A stretch of 64,000 bases of DNA from Trichoplusia ni (taxonomy: Eukaryota > Arthropoda > Insecta > Lepidoptera > Noctuidae). Positions within the stretch are counted from its first letter, which is position 1. Every line of letters begins with the position of its first letter. A model generated the notes under the pieces. That model searched no databases and was not told the DNA's origin. It saw only the letters and a program-made list of their open reading frames with translations. The stretch is from positions 5,766,001 to 5,830,000 of the forward strand of contig NC_039491.1 of NCBI RefSeq assembly GCF_003590095.1, in the 5' to 3' direction. Shown in pieces: positions 39,601-47,412 of the stretch. A program made the translations under genes and the position numbers.

Positions 39601-42600
39601 AAAATCATCATTTCAATGACCTTGTTTCGTGTAAAACAAATAAAATAAATTAATATCGATGTCGTGTGTCGACAACGCGAATACTCCAAATTCAAAATTA
39701 AATCCACACGTTAACTCAATCACAAATTCTGTACCAAAACCATTAAGCCGTCAATAGCTCGCTTCAAAACATAATTTTAGAACGATATTTTCGAATAAAG
39801 AAAACGTGTGTGACTTTGATAAGGGGCCAATAAATCGTGCAAGGTTCGAGTTTGGGGCATCCGCGCTGTCGCATTATAGAAGCTCCTATTGTAGGCTATT
39901 CGCATTATTCCCTTATCAAGTGGGAGTTAATGGGCGAGCATTGTTGGTCCTATGATTAATTGATTCGTACGTACATGCTTTCATTGTGATGCAGATATCC
40001 TTAGCTTTTTCCTTGCTTAAGTGAAAATGATAAATTGAAATCCATTGTGTCTAGTAGTTGTGACGGTATGAGCGTATGCTAATTAGCGCGGTGTGATTTT
40101 GATTGTTTACTTTAAATTTGTTTGTACAGACAATAGTGAATTATGAATGAAGTTGGAGTTGGTAAATATGGAATAATAGTTTCGTATCCGGCTTGTAATG
40201 GAATGTTAGTTTTGTAAGTTCGTTTGTGTGATTTAGTGAAGTGAAGTCAAATAATAAGGTAGTGGAGGGTATCCTGAGTCTATCCGGCAATATCTAAACA
40301 CTTTTTAGTAGTATAAAGTACCTAATTTAATGGTGAGACAAAGAGCGATTTGTTCGGTGCAATTCAGAAAATAAATGTTCAAAATTCCTTTCCTGTCGAC
40401 TCAAAAATTCTTAAAGAGTGTTAGTAAAAAAGGACGTATAAAATGGCGTAACTATAATGCATTACGTTCATAATTTCTACAAAAATGCATTCATAACTCT
40501 TTCGTAAAAAGCTCTTTTGAAAAAGGTATTCAACACAGGCATTTAGGTGCCAACGTTGAATAATCATAACATGCAATGCACACTTTTATAACCACGTAAA
40601 TATATTTATGCTAAAGATTAAATAATGGTCTTGTAAATGGTCCTTATGTGTATTTTATACTGCGTACATTTTGCTTTCATCTTGAAAAATGGAACTTCTA
40701 TGAAGTACTTTACATAGACAAATTTTTTTTTTTAAATTTTCATTGCTTATGATGTTAAATGTGGAACTTTTTTATGGATATTTTAGTGCTGGATTTAGTG
40801 TAAAGATAGTACGTTTTATTACCGCTTAAATGAAGTACCTACCACTCACAAAACTTGGTTAATACCTTTTAAAACTGTATTTACACTAAAATTATGAAAA
40901 CTAAAAGTTCTACTGAGTTCAAGCTATAATTTATCATACCGTCGCTTTCGCGAGAACGGTGATTCGTGAAAAAGTTTAGACTTTTCAAAGTAGCTTACAG
41001 TGTATTTGCGAAATCTTTATGAAAAAAATGACTGGCTGATCATATGATAAATGATGGAATTTTTACTTAATTAATATTCTGTTTTGTGAATGACCTAATT
41101 AGCATTTGATAAAGATGCAATGAAAGTGTTTAGCTTAACATACTACCACTACGTACTATTAATTTATCTAAGTTTAAATAAGCTATGATGATTGTGCCCT
41201 CCGAAATATGTATAATGTATATTTTAGATGATTATTTAGACGTCGATAGCCACACAATAAAAATACTTACGCACAAAAAAAAGCCAAGACTTGGGCTCAA
41301 AATTCCAAATTTCCTACAGGTTGATACGCCGGACAGCGTGCTACAAAGTGGCCTAGGCCTTGGGCCTGGTCCCGACACGGCCTTAAGATCCATGGTTGAC
41401 CCGAGAGACTATGACCGCCTCCGCTTCTTTCAAATGAGTGCCGCCCAACCAAACACCTTCGAAGAAACTATTCATAGGGTGAGCATTCAGCACATTTTCC
41501 TACTTCATCTATGACAGGCAGAGCTGGGAAAACCCATTAACCAATCTTTTTCTCCTTGATCTTACTTCATAAATTGACTTAAACTCCAAAATTACTTCAA
41601 ATAATATCTGAATCATTATAAAATACACTCATTGAATTAAATGATTTAATTACAAAAACCTACTTTGATATAGAGATTTAGTGAGTTTTTTTCTATTAAG
41701 TTTTCCAAAAGGTAAAGTGAATGTGTTACTCGGACCCATACAAATAGCTATTACCGAACTAAAAATAGAAAGCTCTGCCTCTCATAGGTGTTTGAGGAAA
41801 ATGCCGCAATCTGTTATGCTCTGGATGGCAAATATTTAGTATATTTATATTTATGTATAGATGTACTCTCTTAATTCATCTTTAGGTTATTTTTATATAA
41901 AATTTGTACACGTTTTGGGTGGCTTCTTGAATATTGTAATATTAAGATTTTACTATTACTTAGATAAAGTTTATGATATTCCTAAAGCTTTTTAAATTCA
42001 TTTTATACTTGCTTACTTTAGTTTTTAAAATATTGCTTCTTTGTTATTCTTTATGTAAGGGTTTAGTATTTTTAAATAATCTTTTTTATGTATTTTTTTT
42101 CACATATTTCACTTTGTTATGATGTTGTAAATTGTGATTTTATATAAAAAGGTATGCGTTTGCCAAACAGAGTAATAACAGACTTCAAAATTCAAAATCT
42201 CATTGATCACATTTTGGCTTACTTTATCGGCATGCTCAAAGAATTGGAGGTGGCTCTACAAACGGATCTTATTTAAATAAATACTGTATTATTTTACCAT
42301 TTTTATGTACCTACATTTTTCTTTATTTCACACAAATATTATTTCTCCACAGCACCGTAGTTTGGCATAATTTGCACGAAATGATTCTGCATGTAACATT
42401 ACTGAACGAAGCATGTAATGCACGATGAACATCATGTTATTCTTTAAAAGATACACAAACCACTTATTTCGTTAAAATATGCACTTTCTGTTATGTTTTG
42501 CATTCATTCTAACGTTATCATAATTGTTTTCAGGGATTCTAAATGATTATTTTGTACATGGGATATAGGATGTTATTTTTTCGTTAAACTTTATTGGCAA

Positions 42601-45600
42601 TATTTTTGTTACAGTTAAAATATCAAGAAGCAATGAAGAAAAAAGATAAACTAGCAAGAGAACAGGAGGAGGTATGATTACACTTTGTAACTATCCCCGA
42701 GCAATACGTTAATCTTTTCATTAAATATTCCCTAAAGATTGAGATGTCATTGCTTTAGTAGAACGTCACAACACGTTTCTCAAGATCGCCTCAATGTAGC
42801 GTACATAAATGCAGTATAAAGTTCCCCGTTATTTACGAAGCGCGCATCCAAAAATAATCTGATGGTAGCCTCGCACCAACGTGTAATCTCCTGTCAGGCT
42901 CAACCATTCGACGCACCTACCGAGCCAAGCTAATCGTGCCCTAATCTCGGACTAAGCCTATTAGAGGCAGTTGTATCGCTTCCCTACGAAACTTCAGAAA
43001 CCCCTTGCTCAGCACATTTCACTCGTAAAACTATGGGTCGAACTTCGGTATATTGTACATTGAAATTTTACTGTTTCAATAAACTGTTTGCCGCAATTCC
43101 GTTCAACATGGAGTGAGTTTTGGGAGTTTTAATAAAAATATTGGTAGCAAATATTTTAATAAAAATAATATTCTTACACCTACAGCTGTGTAGCGAATTC
43201 TCGTAACACATTCGTTCCTATAACCCGAGTAAACTATACGGAAAATGTTTCAAACAAATGTTCATGTTTAAATTTTCTCACAGCATGTTTCGGTAAAATT
43301 TTGCTTAAATCTCATTTCCTAGAACAGTGCGACACGTAAATCCCTTTCGTGTATAAACTGCGCCGTCTTGGTAACTAAGTGTGCATAAATTAAGTTAATG
43401 TTCAATACTTTTCTACTTACGAGGAAGTGGTCCTTTTATTGCCCCCCGTGAATTATTATCGTGTTCACGAATTCTGGAAAATATTTCCTTTGAAAAATAT
43501 TTAACTACATACTATTGATCGGCTCACGGTTCGTACGCAACTGTTGGAACTGAGTTACGATTTTGCTGCACATGTGTTTAAATTTTGGATAACATAAGCT
43601 CAAAAGCGACCAGTAAGTTTGTGGAGCGAATACGAAACACAGAATGTGTATAATAGAGATGTATTCACGTTTTTTAGGGTTAGGTTTACCTTTTATAGTG
43701 CGTGTAATTTAAGCCTATATTTTTGTTTCTGCTATAAAACGTACGTGTAGACATGAATAAAATCATCTCATTTGCTTAGTAAACCCGTAAAGATTTTATA
43801 TCTCACTCGAAGGCATTGCTGTTTTACACAAGGAAACTGGAATGAACTCGGCGGGTGGGAAAAATTGCAAAATCCAAAAATGTTTAGGCACAATGTAACA
43901 GACTCGTGAAAATTGCTCATTATTTTTAAAATTAAAAATTTCCTATCTTGTTTCTTCACTCCCCTACAAAATAGCTAGCTCAGTTTCGCTGTAAAATTAA
44001 AATAATATTATCCTCTTTAGGGGAGAATTTCTCGCAAAATATTCAAAACATCGGATGATGTGTTGAGTGGTTTTGTAAAGTATTAATTTTTGTTTCAGAT
44101 ATTAAGAGACATAAGACATGGTCTTATGAATATGGGAAGAGACGGTGTCCGAGGGCCTTTCGGAGGTATGTTTTAATTCTTTGCATATAAACCTGTACAA
44201 AAACTTACTACATTGAACATGTTTTACAAATTATGCTTATGATTTGAGTTCCTAATTAAAATGTCATTGTTGGGTTTTTTATAATTGAGCTGTACATAAG
44301 CAGTAATAACAGTAACATTTATAAAACTTAAAATATCTTAAATAGTGTTAAGGCGGAAATCTTCTAAATAGATATTGATTGATTTACCCCTGTTTATATT
44401 TAGTTAAGACTATATTTTTCTTTGCTTTTATGGGATTTTTAAATTCGGAACTTCGAAGTAATTTAGCTTTTACACTATTTAATGAGATATGTAGTTTTAC
44501 AGTTTGAAAGTATTCAAACAATCAGATTTATTAATTTAAGTTATCGTGATTACGCATGTTGCTTGCACGTTGTTTTGATAATATATTTAGGATCGATGTT
44601 TAATCAATTTATTGCGGAATGCTTGTTTTGATGATGATCATTTTTCACGTTGACATTATTATAATCATTCGGTATGCTTTCGATGTGCAACTATCATTCA
44701 TAAGATTTTTTTTACTGGAATCATAATTCGTACGAGAATTCCTTAATTTTAACGTCAAAAAACAAGCGCGTTAGAATTTTGAGAAAAATAAAACAAATAA
44801 TAAACACAATCACCTTCATTCATTAAAAAGTTTTTACTTTGCGACAAATGCTGAATGCATGTTCTGGAATAAAAATGTTTTGCAACCACGCACGGCTTAC
44901 GATGTTCGTATACAGCTTTATCTGCAGTGTTGTCAGTGATTCGCCACTATATGGAAAGCATTTTACGGTAAACTTTTTTGGCAATTTTGTTAGCACGTAT
45001 TTTTTATTTGCATTACTGGAAACTGAATTAAATTGATATGTGGTCAGTGGTCTAATAGAGAGCTCGTTTACAGACGACACGTACATGTACGACGACGAAG
45101 CGCGAGGCCTCTCAGGGCGAGGACATTGGTACGACGAACCACCCTATGAAAGTGATCCTGAAGATTTTCTAATGGGAGCTGGATCGCCGGCAGCGACTTT
45201 TCACAATGGAAGAGTTTGTTTCACTCTCAACCTCCGAAATGAACCAAGTGGCGAAGGTGTTATTTCTCTCCGAAGCGCTGGCGATATTAGTGTAGCAAGA
45301 ACCCCTCGGAGGGGATTAATAATTCCGCAGAGTGGCCCCTACCCAACCACCGTGATCCCCTTGCGAACGGCAAGAGATCGGGAGAGTGGAGATTACGCGG
45401 CATCCGACATCCAATCTATAGGCTCAAGATTATCTGGTATCTCTTTAGATTCAAATCGGTCCGAAAGAGAATCCAGACGGGGTTACAGGCAAATGTCTGG
45501 ATATCGGATAGGTGTCGATCACTTATCTCCAGCTTCATCGGACTACGAAGATCAAGAAAGTGAAACAGATTCACAACACATAGCCACTGTACACAAGGTA

Positions 45601-47412
45601 ATTTAAGTATACTTTATTTTTGTATCTTTAATTATTTTATTTATGTTTTATATTTTGCATAACGTAAAATAAATTTGCTGATACAAATGTTGCTTTTAAT
45701 TTTAATATCCTTTGCCCAATTAACAATTTTATCACTTATTCCAGTCAGCTGAGGAATGTGAAGGCGTGTCAAACCTGGCAGGGAAGGTTCGAGGTCTAAG
45801 ACAAGACGTCCAAAGAAAAATATCAAGATTAAGACAAGAAAGGGGCCCAGAAGGCAGCGATAGGCGAACAAGTGGCGACCATGCGTTTCCATGTTCTAAT
45901 AGTTCTTTTGAAAGTCTTCCCAGCGGATCAGGCAGTAGTGAGTGGATTTATTGAGTTATTCGTTTGTGTTAATATAAATGGTTTTGTAAATAAGTTTGTC
46001 TTTCCTTTCTTTCTGCTATAACACCCCACGAGTTACTTACAGATACCTTTTTGTATTATACTTAGATCCCAATTTTATTTGCATCGTTACCTAATCCTAC
46101 TAATTGCATCGCAGTAAATTACTAAAACTACTACCTATTCACAGTCGAACAAAGATGTACACAGGTATTCTACTTTCAATGTGTTGGTCGTAGACATTGG
46201 AATTTATTTTATTTGAGCCTAGAATATTTATGTACAGGCACACAAGCATTGGTTCGCGCCGGTAGTAATCACTCATCTCTCTCGGCAGAAGAAAACATAG
46301 AATTAAGTCCAGCCGGGCGGAGTTTACTCGTGCCGCAAATGCTGTGTCGGGCTCGGGCGCTTGTCGATTACGTACCCAATATTTATGAGAAAGATGCCCT
46401 GAGATACAAGGTAAGACGACTTAATACCAAAGCGTGCTTCGTTGTCTGCAGTTAGGAAGGAATTTCTAACAACCTGTTATTTGTCAACAGAAAGGAGACA
46501 TCATAGAAGTAATCAACATGAACGCGTCCGGTATTTGGCGAGGAGTACTTAACAATAAAGTAGGGAACTTTAAGTTTGCTAATGTAGAAGTTCTATCTGA
46601 AAGAGACACGGTCCGTTCAAGATCATCTAAATGGTGCAAGAGCCGAGAAAGGTTATGGGAAACGCGACCCCGTACTGTTGAAGAACTATTGAGAAGGATA
46701 GATTTACTGGAGTATGCAGTCGCCTTTGCAAGAAATGGATATGAAGACATAGAATTATTTAAGGAGATCGAACCCTCAGATTTGGACTACTTGGGAATAA
46801 TGACTCCAGAGCATCGAACACGCATCCTGGCTGCTGTACAACTTCTGCATCAGTTAGAATGTAAGCTATAATAATGCTTCTAAATTCTGACATTTTACAT
46901 ATCTTTCATAGTAATCTATACTAGTTATTTATAACAATATAACTGTCTCAGGTGCCGAAGGCGAACCAGAAGCTGATGGAGGTGGCTCAAGTTCAGAAGG
47001 TGGTGACTCTCCTTTCGGGAGACGTCAGTTTCCACGAGATTCAGGATGTTATGAGGCAGGAGTCGGAGTTGGAGGCGTCCGAGTACGCACTTCACCTCTA
47101 GTCCACAGAGCTGATGAGCCAACACACAGGCCACCAGATCCAGCGCCGCAAGCGAAACGTTCAATCCGTAGACGACAACCAGATGATGCGGAATGTGACA
47201 GAATTGAAAGATATCCGGGAACTGGCACTGAAAGGACAACTGTCCGAAGTGGCGGTTTACCTGGCGGTGCAAGGGACGATACTTGTGAATCTGATCATCG
47301 ACTCAATGTTGTCAAATTTGTAGCTGGTGGCGAGCCGTGTGCGTCTGAGAAAAGTAGCGACTCAGGGGTGAGTAGTTCGTCGTTAAGTTCTGCTCACCCC
47401 CACCGTCCCTGA
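21399..47412 (+). CDS. SASH1-like SLY/SH3/SAM adaptor protein, 5'-partial, 12 exons
   Basis: This is a cytoplasmic scaffold of the SLY family (vertebrate SASH1, SASH3, SAMSN1; Drosophila SKIP from memory). It has no enzymatic domain; family members link signalling proteins through SH3 and SAM domains. Spliced exons: 21399-21650, 22884-23044, 31067-31113, 33490-33632, 41320-41478, 42615-42671, 44099-44165, 45074-45597, 45745-45937, 46238-46410, 46491-46860 and 46952-47412. They total 2607 nt, with every phase matching and no internal stop. Residues 1-40 resemble human SASH1 near its N-terminus (YADLFSTHYGDVLDHLEELR). The region around 240-290 matches the SLY helices (TFEETIHRLKYQEA). SH3 lies at about 572-629 (ALVDY, then NNKVGNFKF) and SAM at about 652-715 (NGYEDIELFKEIE). 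The tail carries RDSGCYE and ends in a Ser-rich stretch. Human SASH1 has a second C-terminal SAM that is absent here. The initiator exon is missing from the window. Family assignment is very likely; the cellular role in moths is inferred. Confidence 0.93.
21651..22883 (+). other. Intron A-B (1.2 kb)
   Basis: The intron has a GTGAGT donor and a pyrimidine-containing acceptor ending in CAG. It is AT-rich and I recognise no repeat or nested gene. The 95-codon minus-strand open stretch ending near 22985 overlaps the next exon and has no domain. Confidence 0.85.
22884..23044 (+). CDS. SASH1-like exon B, Gln-rich, residues 85-138
   Basis: The exon is 161 nt, enters in phase 0 and leaves with two bases of a split Ser codon at CAAAG|GTAAGA. 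It encodes PSSCLTEKEEDEIYGFGYGV, then FGKQMLQRQQQQKQLLLAQP and a short Gln/His/Asn-rich end. The EDEIYGFGYGVFGKQM segment looks conserved-type sequence; the Gln run is probably a flexible low-complexity spacer. Confidence 0.92.
26283..26297. repeat. Left target-site duplication of SINE copy 1
   Basis: The 15-base string TCGCACATTAAATCA occurs here and again at 26664-26678, exactly bracketing the SINE at 26298-26663. A perfect duplication of this length is typical of LINE-driven target-primed reverse transcription and indicates a fairly recent insertion. Confidence 0.93.
26298..26663 (-). mobile_element. SINE-like retroelement, copy 1 (noctuid-type)
   Basis: This 366-bp element lies between perfect 15-bp duplications. 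It matches, from memory, a repeat very common in noctuid and other moth genomes, recognisable on the + strand by CCCAACTATGTTGGGGTCGG near the left end and CCTTCCGAAACACGGAGG near the middle. On the minus strand it starts at 26663 and ends in a short GAT-repeat-like tail at the left boundary, which sets the strand. A weak Pol III B-box-like string, GATTCGATCAC, lies near its minus-strand 5' part. It has no coding capacity. A degraded relative lies at 56907-57224 in the same orientation. The family name should be confirmed with a moth repeat library. Confidence 0.85.
26664..26678. repeat. Right target-site duplication of SINE copy 1
   Basis: This is an identical 15-base copy of the string at 26283-26297, immediately after the element. 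Confidence 0.93.
31067..31113 (+). CDS. SASH1-like exon C, 47-nt microexon, residues 138-154
   Basis: The exon has one base completing a Ser codon, 15 full codons and one base of the next Asp codon. It encodes CLSPRSAYFYEFPPS. It is supported by good splice sites (TTTCAG and GCG|GTGAGT) and by phase agreement on both sides, since it converts the phase-2 end of exon B into the phase-1 end needed by exon D. The sequence is aromatic and proline-rich, likely a conserved linear motif. It is isolated by introns of 8.0 and 2.4 kb and would be missed by simple gene finders. Confidence 0.88.
31733..31761. repeat. Perfect 13-bp inverted repeat with 3-nt loop
   Basis: The arm TAACGGGAGTTCT (31733-31745) is followed by CAT and then its exact reverse complement, AGAACTCCCGTTA (31749-31761). 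The stem is short for a microRNA precursor. It could form a small hairpin in the intron RNA or be a relic of an inverted duplication. Confidence 0.9.
32541..32630 (-). mobile_element. 3' tail fragment of a moth non-LTR element
   Basis: The + strand string AGTGCTGGACATAAGCCTCC is the reverse-complement form of the moth retroelement tail motif around GAGGCCTATGCCCAGCAGTG, which appears on the + strand at 17149. The two are therefore copies of one tail family in opposite orientation. Only about 50-90 bp is recognisable, with a few mismatches. No reverse transcriptase remains. Boundaries are approximate. Confidence 0.6.
33490..33632 (+). CDS. SASH1-like exon D, basic helix, residues 154-201
   Basis: The exon is 143 nt, enters completing an Asp codon and leaves in phase 0 at ACGG|GTAAGT. 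It encodes NCLGTAKKKVTTFSRLLRGL, then KSHRKEKHGSCSPKHTHSPR and QVLPPQR. The AKKKVTTFSRLLRGLKSHRKEK part is a basic amphipathic helix of the kind found in SLY-family proteins; a role in membrane or partner binding is inference. The preceding reading frame is open for 34 nt upstream with an ATG, but the acceptor and the phase agreement show this is intron. Confidence 0.92.
34684..34704. repeat. Four tandem ACGTG units with an E-box
   Basis: ACGTG occurs four times head to tail (34685-34704), preceded by C so that the first unit forms CACGTG, an E-box. The junctions create TGACGTGA, close to a CRE half-site arrangement. This could be a bHLH or bZIP binding cluster or a short tandem repeat; sequence alone cannot decide. 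Confidence 0.7.
35165..35345. promoter_or_regulatory. CpG-richer block in intron D-E
   Basis: The block contains CACGGCGCGGCGTC, GGATCCGGCGCGACGCCGG and a run of CACGTACGTAC, all unusual against the AT-rich intron. It could be an internal promoter for a shorter isoform or an enhancer. I saw no convincing TATA or first coding exon near it. Confidence 0.3.
41320..41478 (+). CDS. SASH1-like exon E, start of SLY-type region, residues 202-254
   Basis: The exon is 53 codons, phase 0 at both ends, between CCTACAG and TAGG|GTGAGC. It encodes VDTPDSVLQSGLGLGPGPDT, then ALRSMVDPRDYDRLRFFQMS and AAQPNTFEETIHR. The last part continues into LKYQEA in the next exon and resembles the SASH1 segment ITIEEALARLKEYEA, which marks the SLY-domain helices. 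Confidence 0.93.
41479..42614 (+). other. Intron E-F (1.1 kb)
   Basis: AT-rich intron with a GTGAGC donor and a TTTTTGTTACAG acceptor. I see no repeat or nested gene. Confidence 0.87.
42615..42671 (+). CDS. SASH1-like exon F, 57 nt, charged helix, residues 255-273
   Basis: The exon is 19 codons, phase 0 at both ends, encoding LKYQEAMKKKDKLAREQEE. The composition predicts a charged alpha-helix or coiled coil continuing from TFEETIHR in exon E into ILRDIRHGL in exon G. Its length is a multiple of three, so skipping it would keep the frame. Confidence 0.92.
42672..44098 (+). other. Intron F-G (1.4 kb)
   Basis: The donor is GTATGA and the acceptor TTTTTGTTTCAG. A less AT-rich stretch at about 42840-43010 stands out in composition but shows no coding potential or known repeat. 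A 63-codon minus-strand open stretch at 43.8 kb looks random. Confidence 0.85.
44099..44165 (+). CDS. SASH1-like exon G, residues 274-296
   Basis: The exon is 67 nt, phase 0 in and phase 1 out (GGAG|GTATGT). It encodes ILRDIRHGLMNMGRDGVRGPFG and ends with the first base of an Asp codon. It completes the SLY-type helical region begun in exon E. Confidence 0.92.
44166..45073 (+). other. Intron G-H (0.9 kb)
   Basis: AT-rich intron with donor GTATGT and acceptor TCGTTTACAG. A nearer AG at 45047-45048 (GTGGTCAG) was considered as acceptor, but using it would put a TAA in frame immediately, so 45074 is the start. Nothing else is recognisable. Confidence 0.86.
45074..45597 (+). CDS. SASH1-like exon H, acidic and Ser/Arg-rich linker, residues 296-470
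   Basis: This 524-nt exon is the longest coding exon. It opens acidic and aromatic (DDTYMYDDEARG, then WYDEPPYESDPEDF). It continues through VCFTLNLRNEPSGEGVISLR and a long Ser/Arg/Gly-rich stretch, and ends SETDSQHIATVHK before GTAATT. Most of it is predicted disordered and probably carries phosphorylation sites and short motifs. Position and character match the linker between the SLY region and SH3 in SASH1. Confidence 0.93.
45745..45937 (+). CDS. SASH1-like exon I, basic helix before SH3, residues 471-535
   Basis: The exon is 193 nt, phase 0 in and phase 1 out (GCAGTA|GTGAGT). It includes NLAGKVRGLRQDVQRKISRL, which aligns by eye with the human SASH1 stretch KKVKSVKETMRKRMSKKY that also lies just N-terminal to SH3. 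Ser/Gly-rich sequence follows. The intron on its left is 147 nt and the one on its right 300 nt. Confidence 0.92.
46238..46410 (+). CDS. SASH1-like exon J, first half of SH3, residues 535-592
   Basis: The exon is 173 nt, entering with two bases that complete a Ser codon and leaving in phase 0 at CAAG|GTAAGA. Its end, CRARALVDYVPNIYEKDALR, is the start of an SH3 fold with the ALVDY signature. The SASH1 counterpart has FTPSPYDTDSLKLK at this place. The intron to the next exon is only 80 nt. Confidence 0.95.
46491..46860 (+). CDS. SASH1-like exon K, second half of SH3 plus SAM, residues 593-715
   Basis: The exon starts KGDIIEVINMNASGIWRGVL then NNKVGNFKFANVEVLSE, completing the SH3 domain. The WRGVLNNKVGNFKF stretch is the strongest family match, since SASH1 has WMGLLNNKVGTFKF. 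A basic linker follows. The SAM domain starts near TVEELLRRIDLLEYAVAF and includes RNGYEDIELFKEIEPSDLDY and HRTRILAAVQLLHQLE. SAM domains self-associate or bind other SAM proteins. The exon leaves in phase 1 at GAAT|GTAAGC. Confidence 0.96.
46952..47412 (+). CDS. SASH1-like exon L, Ser-rich C-terminal tail and stop, residues 716-868
   Basis: The exon enters after CTGTCTCAG, completing a Cys codon, and runs 152 codons to TGA at 47410-47412. The tail is disordered-type. It holds PRDSGCYE (743-750), also found after the SAM domain of SASH1, and ends SSDSGVSSSSLSS plus AHPHRP. Both DSG motifs resemble phosphodegron cores. A consensus-like donor, GGG|GTGAGT, lies inside the exon at 47368, so an alternative C-terminus is possible. 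No second SAM domain is present. The very GC-rich sequence right after the stop is treated separately. Confidence 0.9.

Larger units (their letters stand above)
33633..41319 (+). other. Intron D-E (7.7 kb)
   Basis: The donor is GTAAGT and the acceptor is TTTCCTACAG. It holds a four-copy ACGTG tandem at 34685-34704 and a CpG-richer block at about 35165-35345 that could be an internal promoter or enhancer. A G-rich run is near 35720, and less AT-rich stretches occur at 35.8-35.9 and 39.82-39.96 kb. The region before exon E is open in frame from 41185, but no splice or promoter evidence makes it coding. No nested gene was recognised. Confidence 0.8.

Noticed and set aside
41185..41319. In-frame open stretch with ATG before exon E (possible alternative first exon)
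   Set aside because: It continues the exon E frame but crosses a consensus acceptor (TTTCCTACAG), and its translation is low-complexity and unlike family sequence. Best read as intron that happens to be open.
45040..45073. In-frame extension of exon H to the left, or an acceptor at 45048
   Set aside because: Joining exon G to the AG at 45047-45048 gives an immediate TAA; the TTTACAG at 45073 fits phase and sequence.
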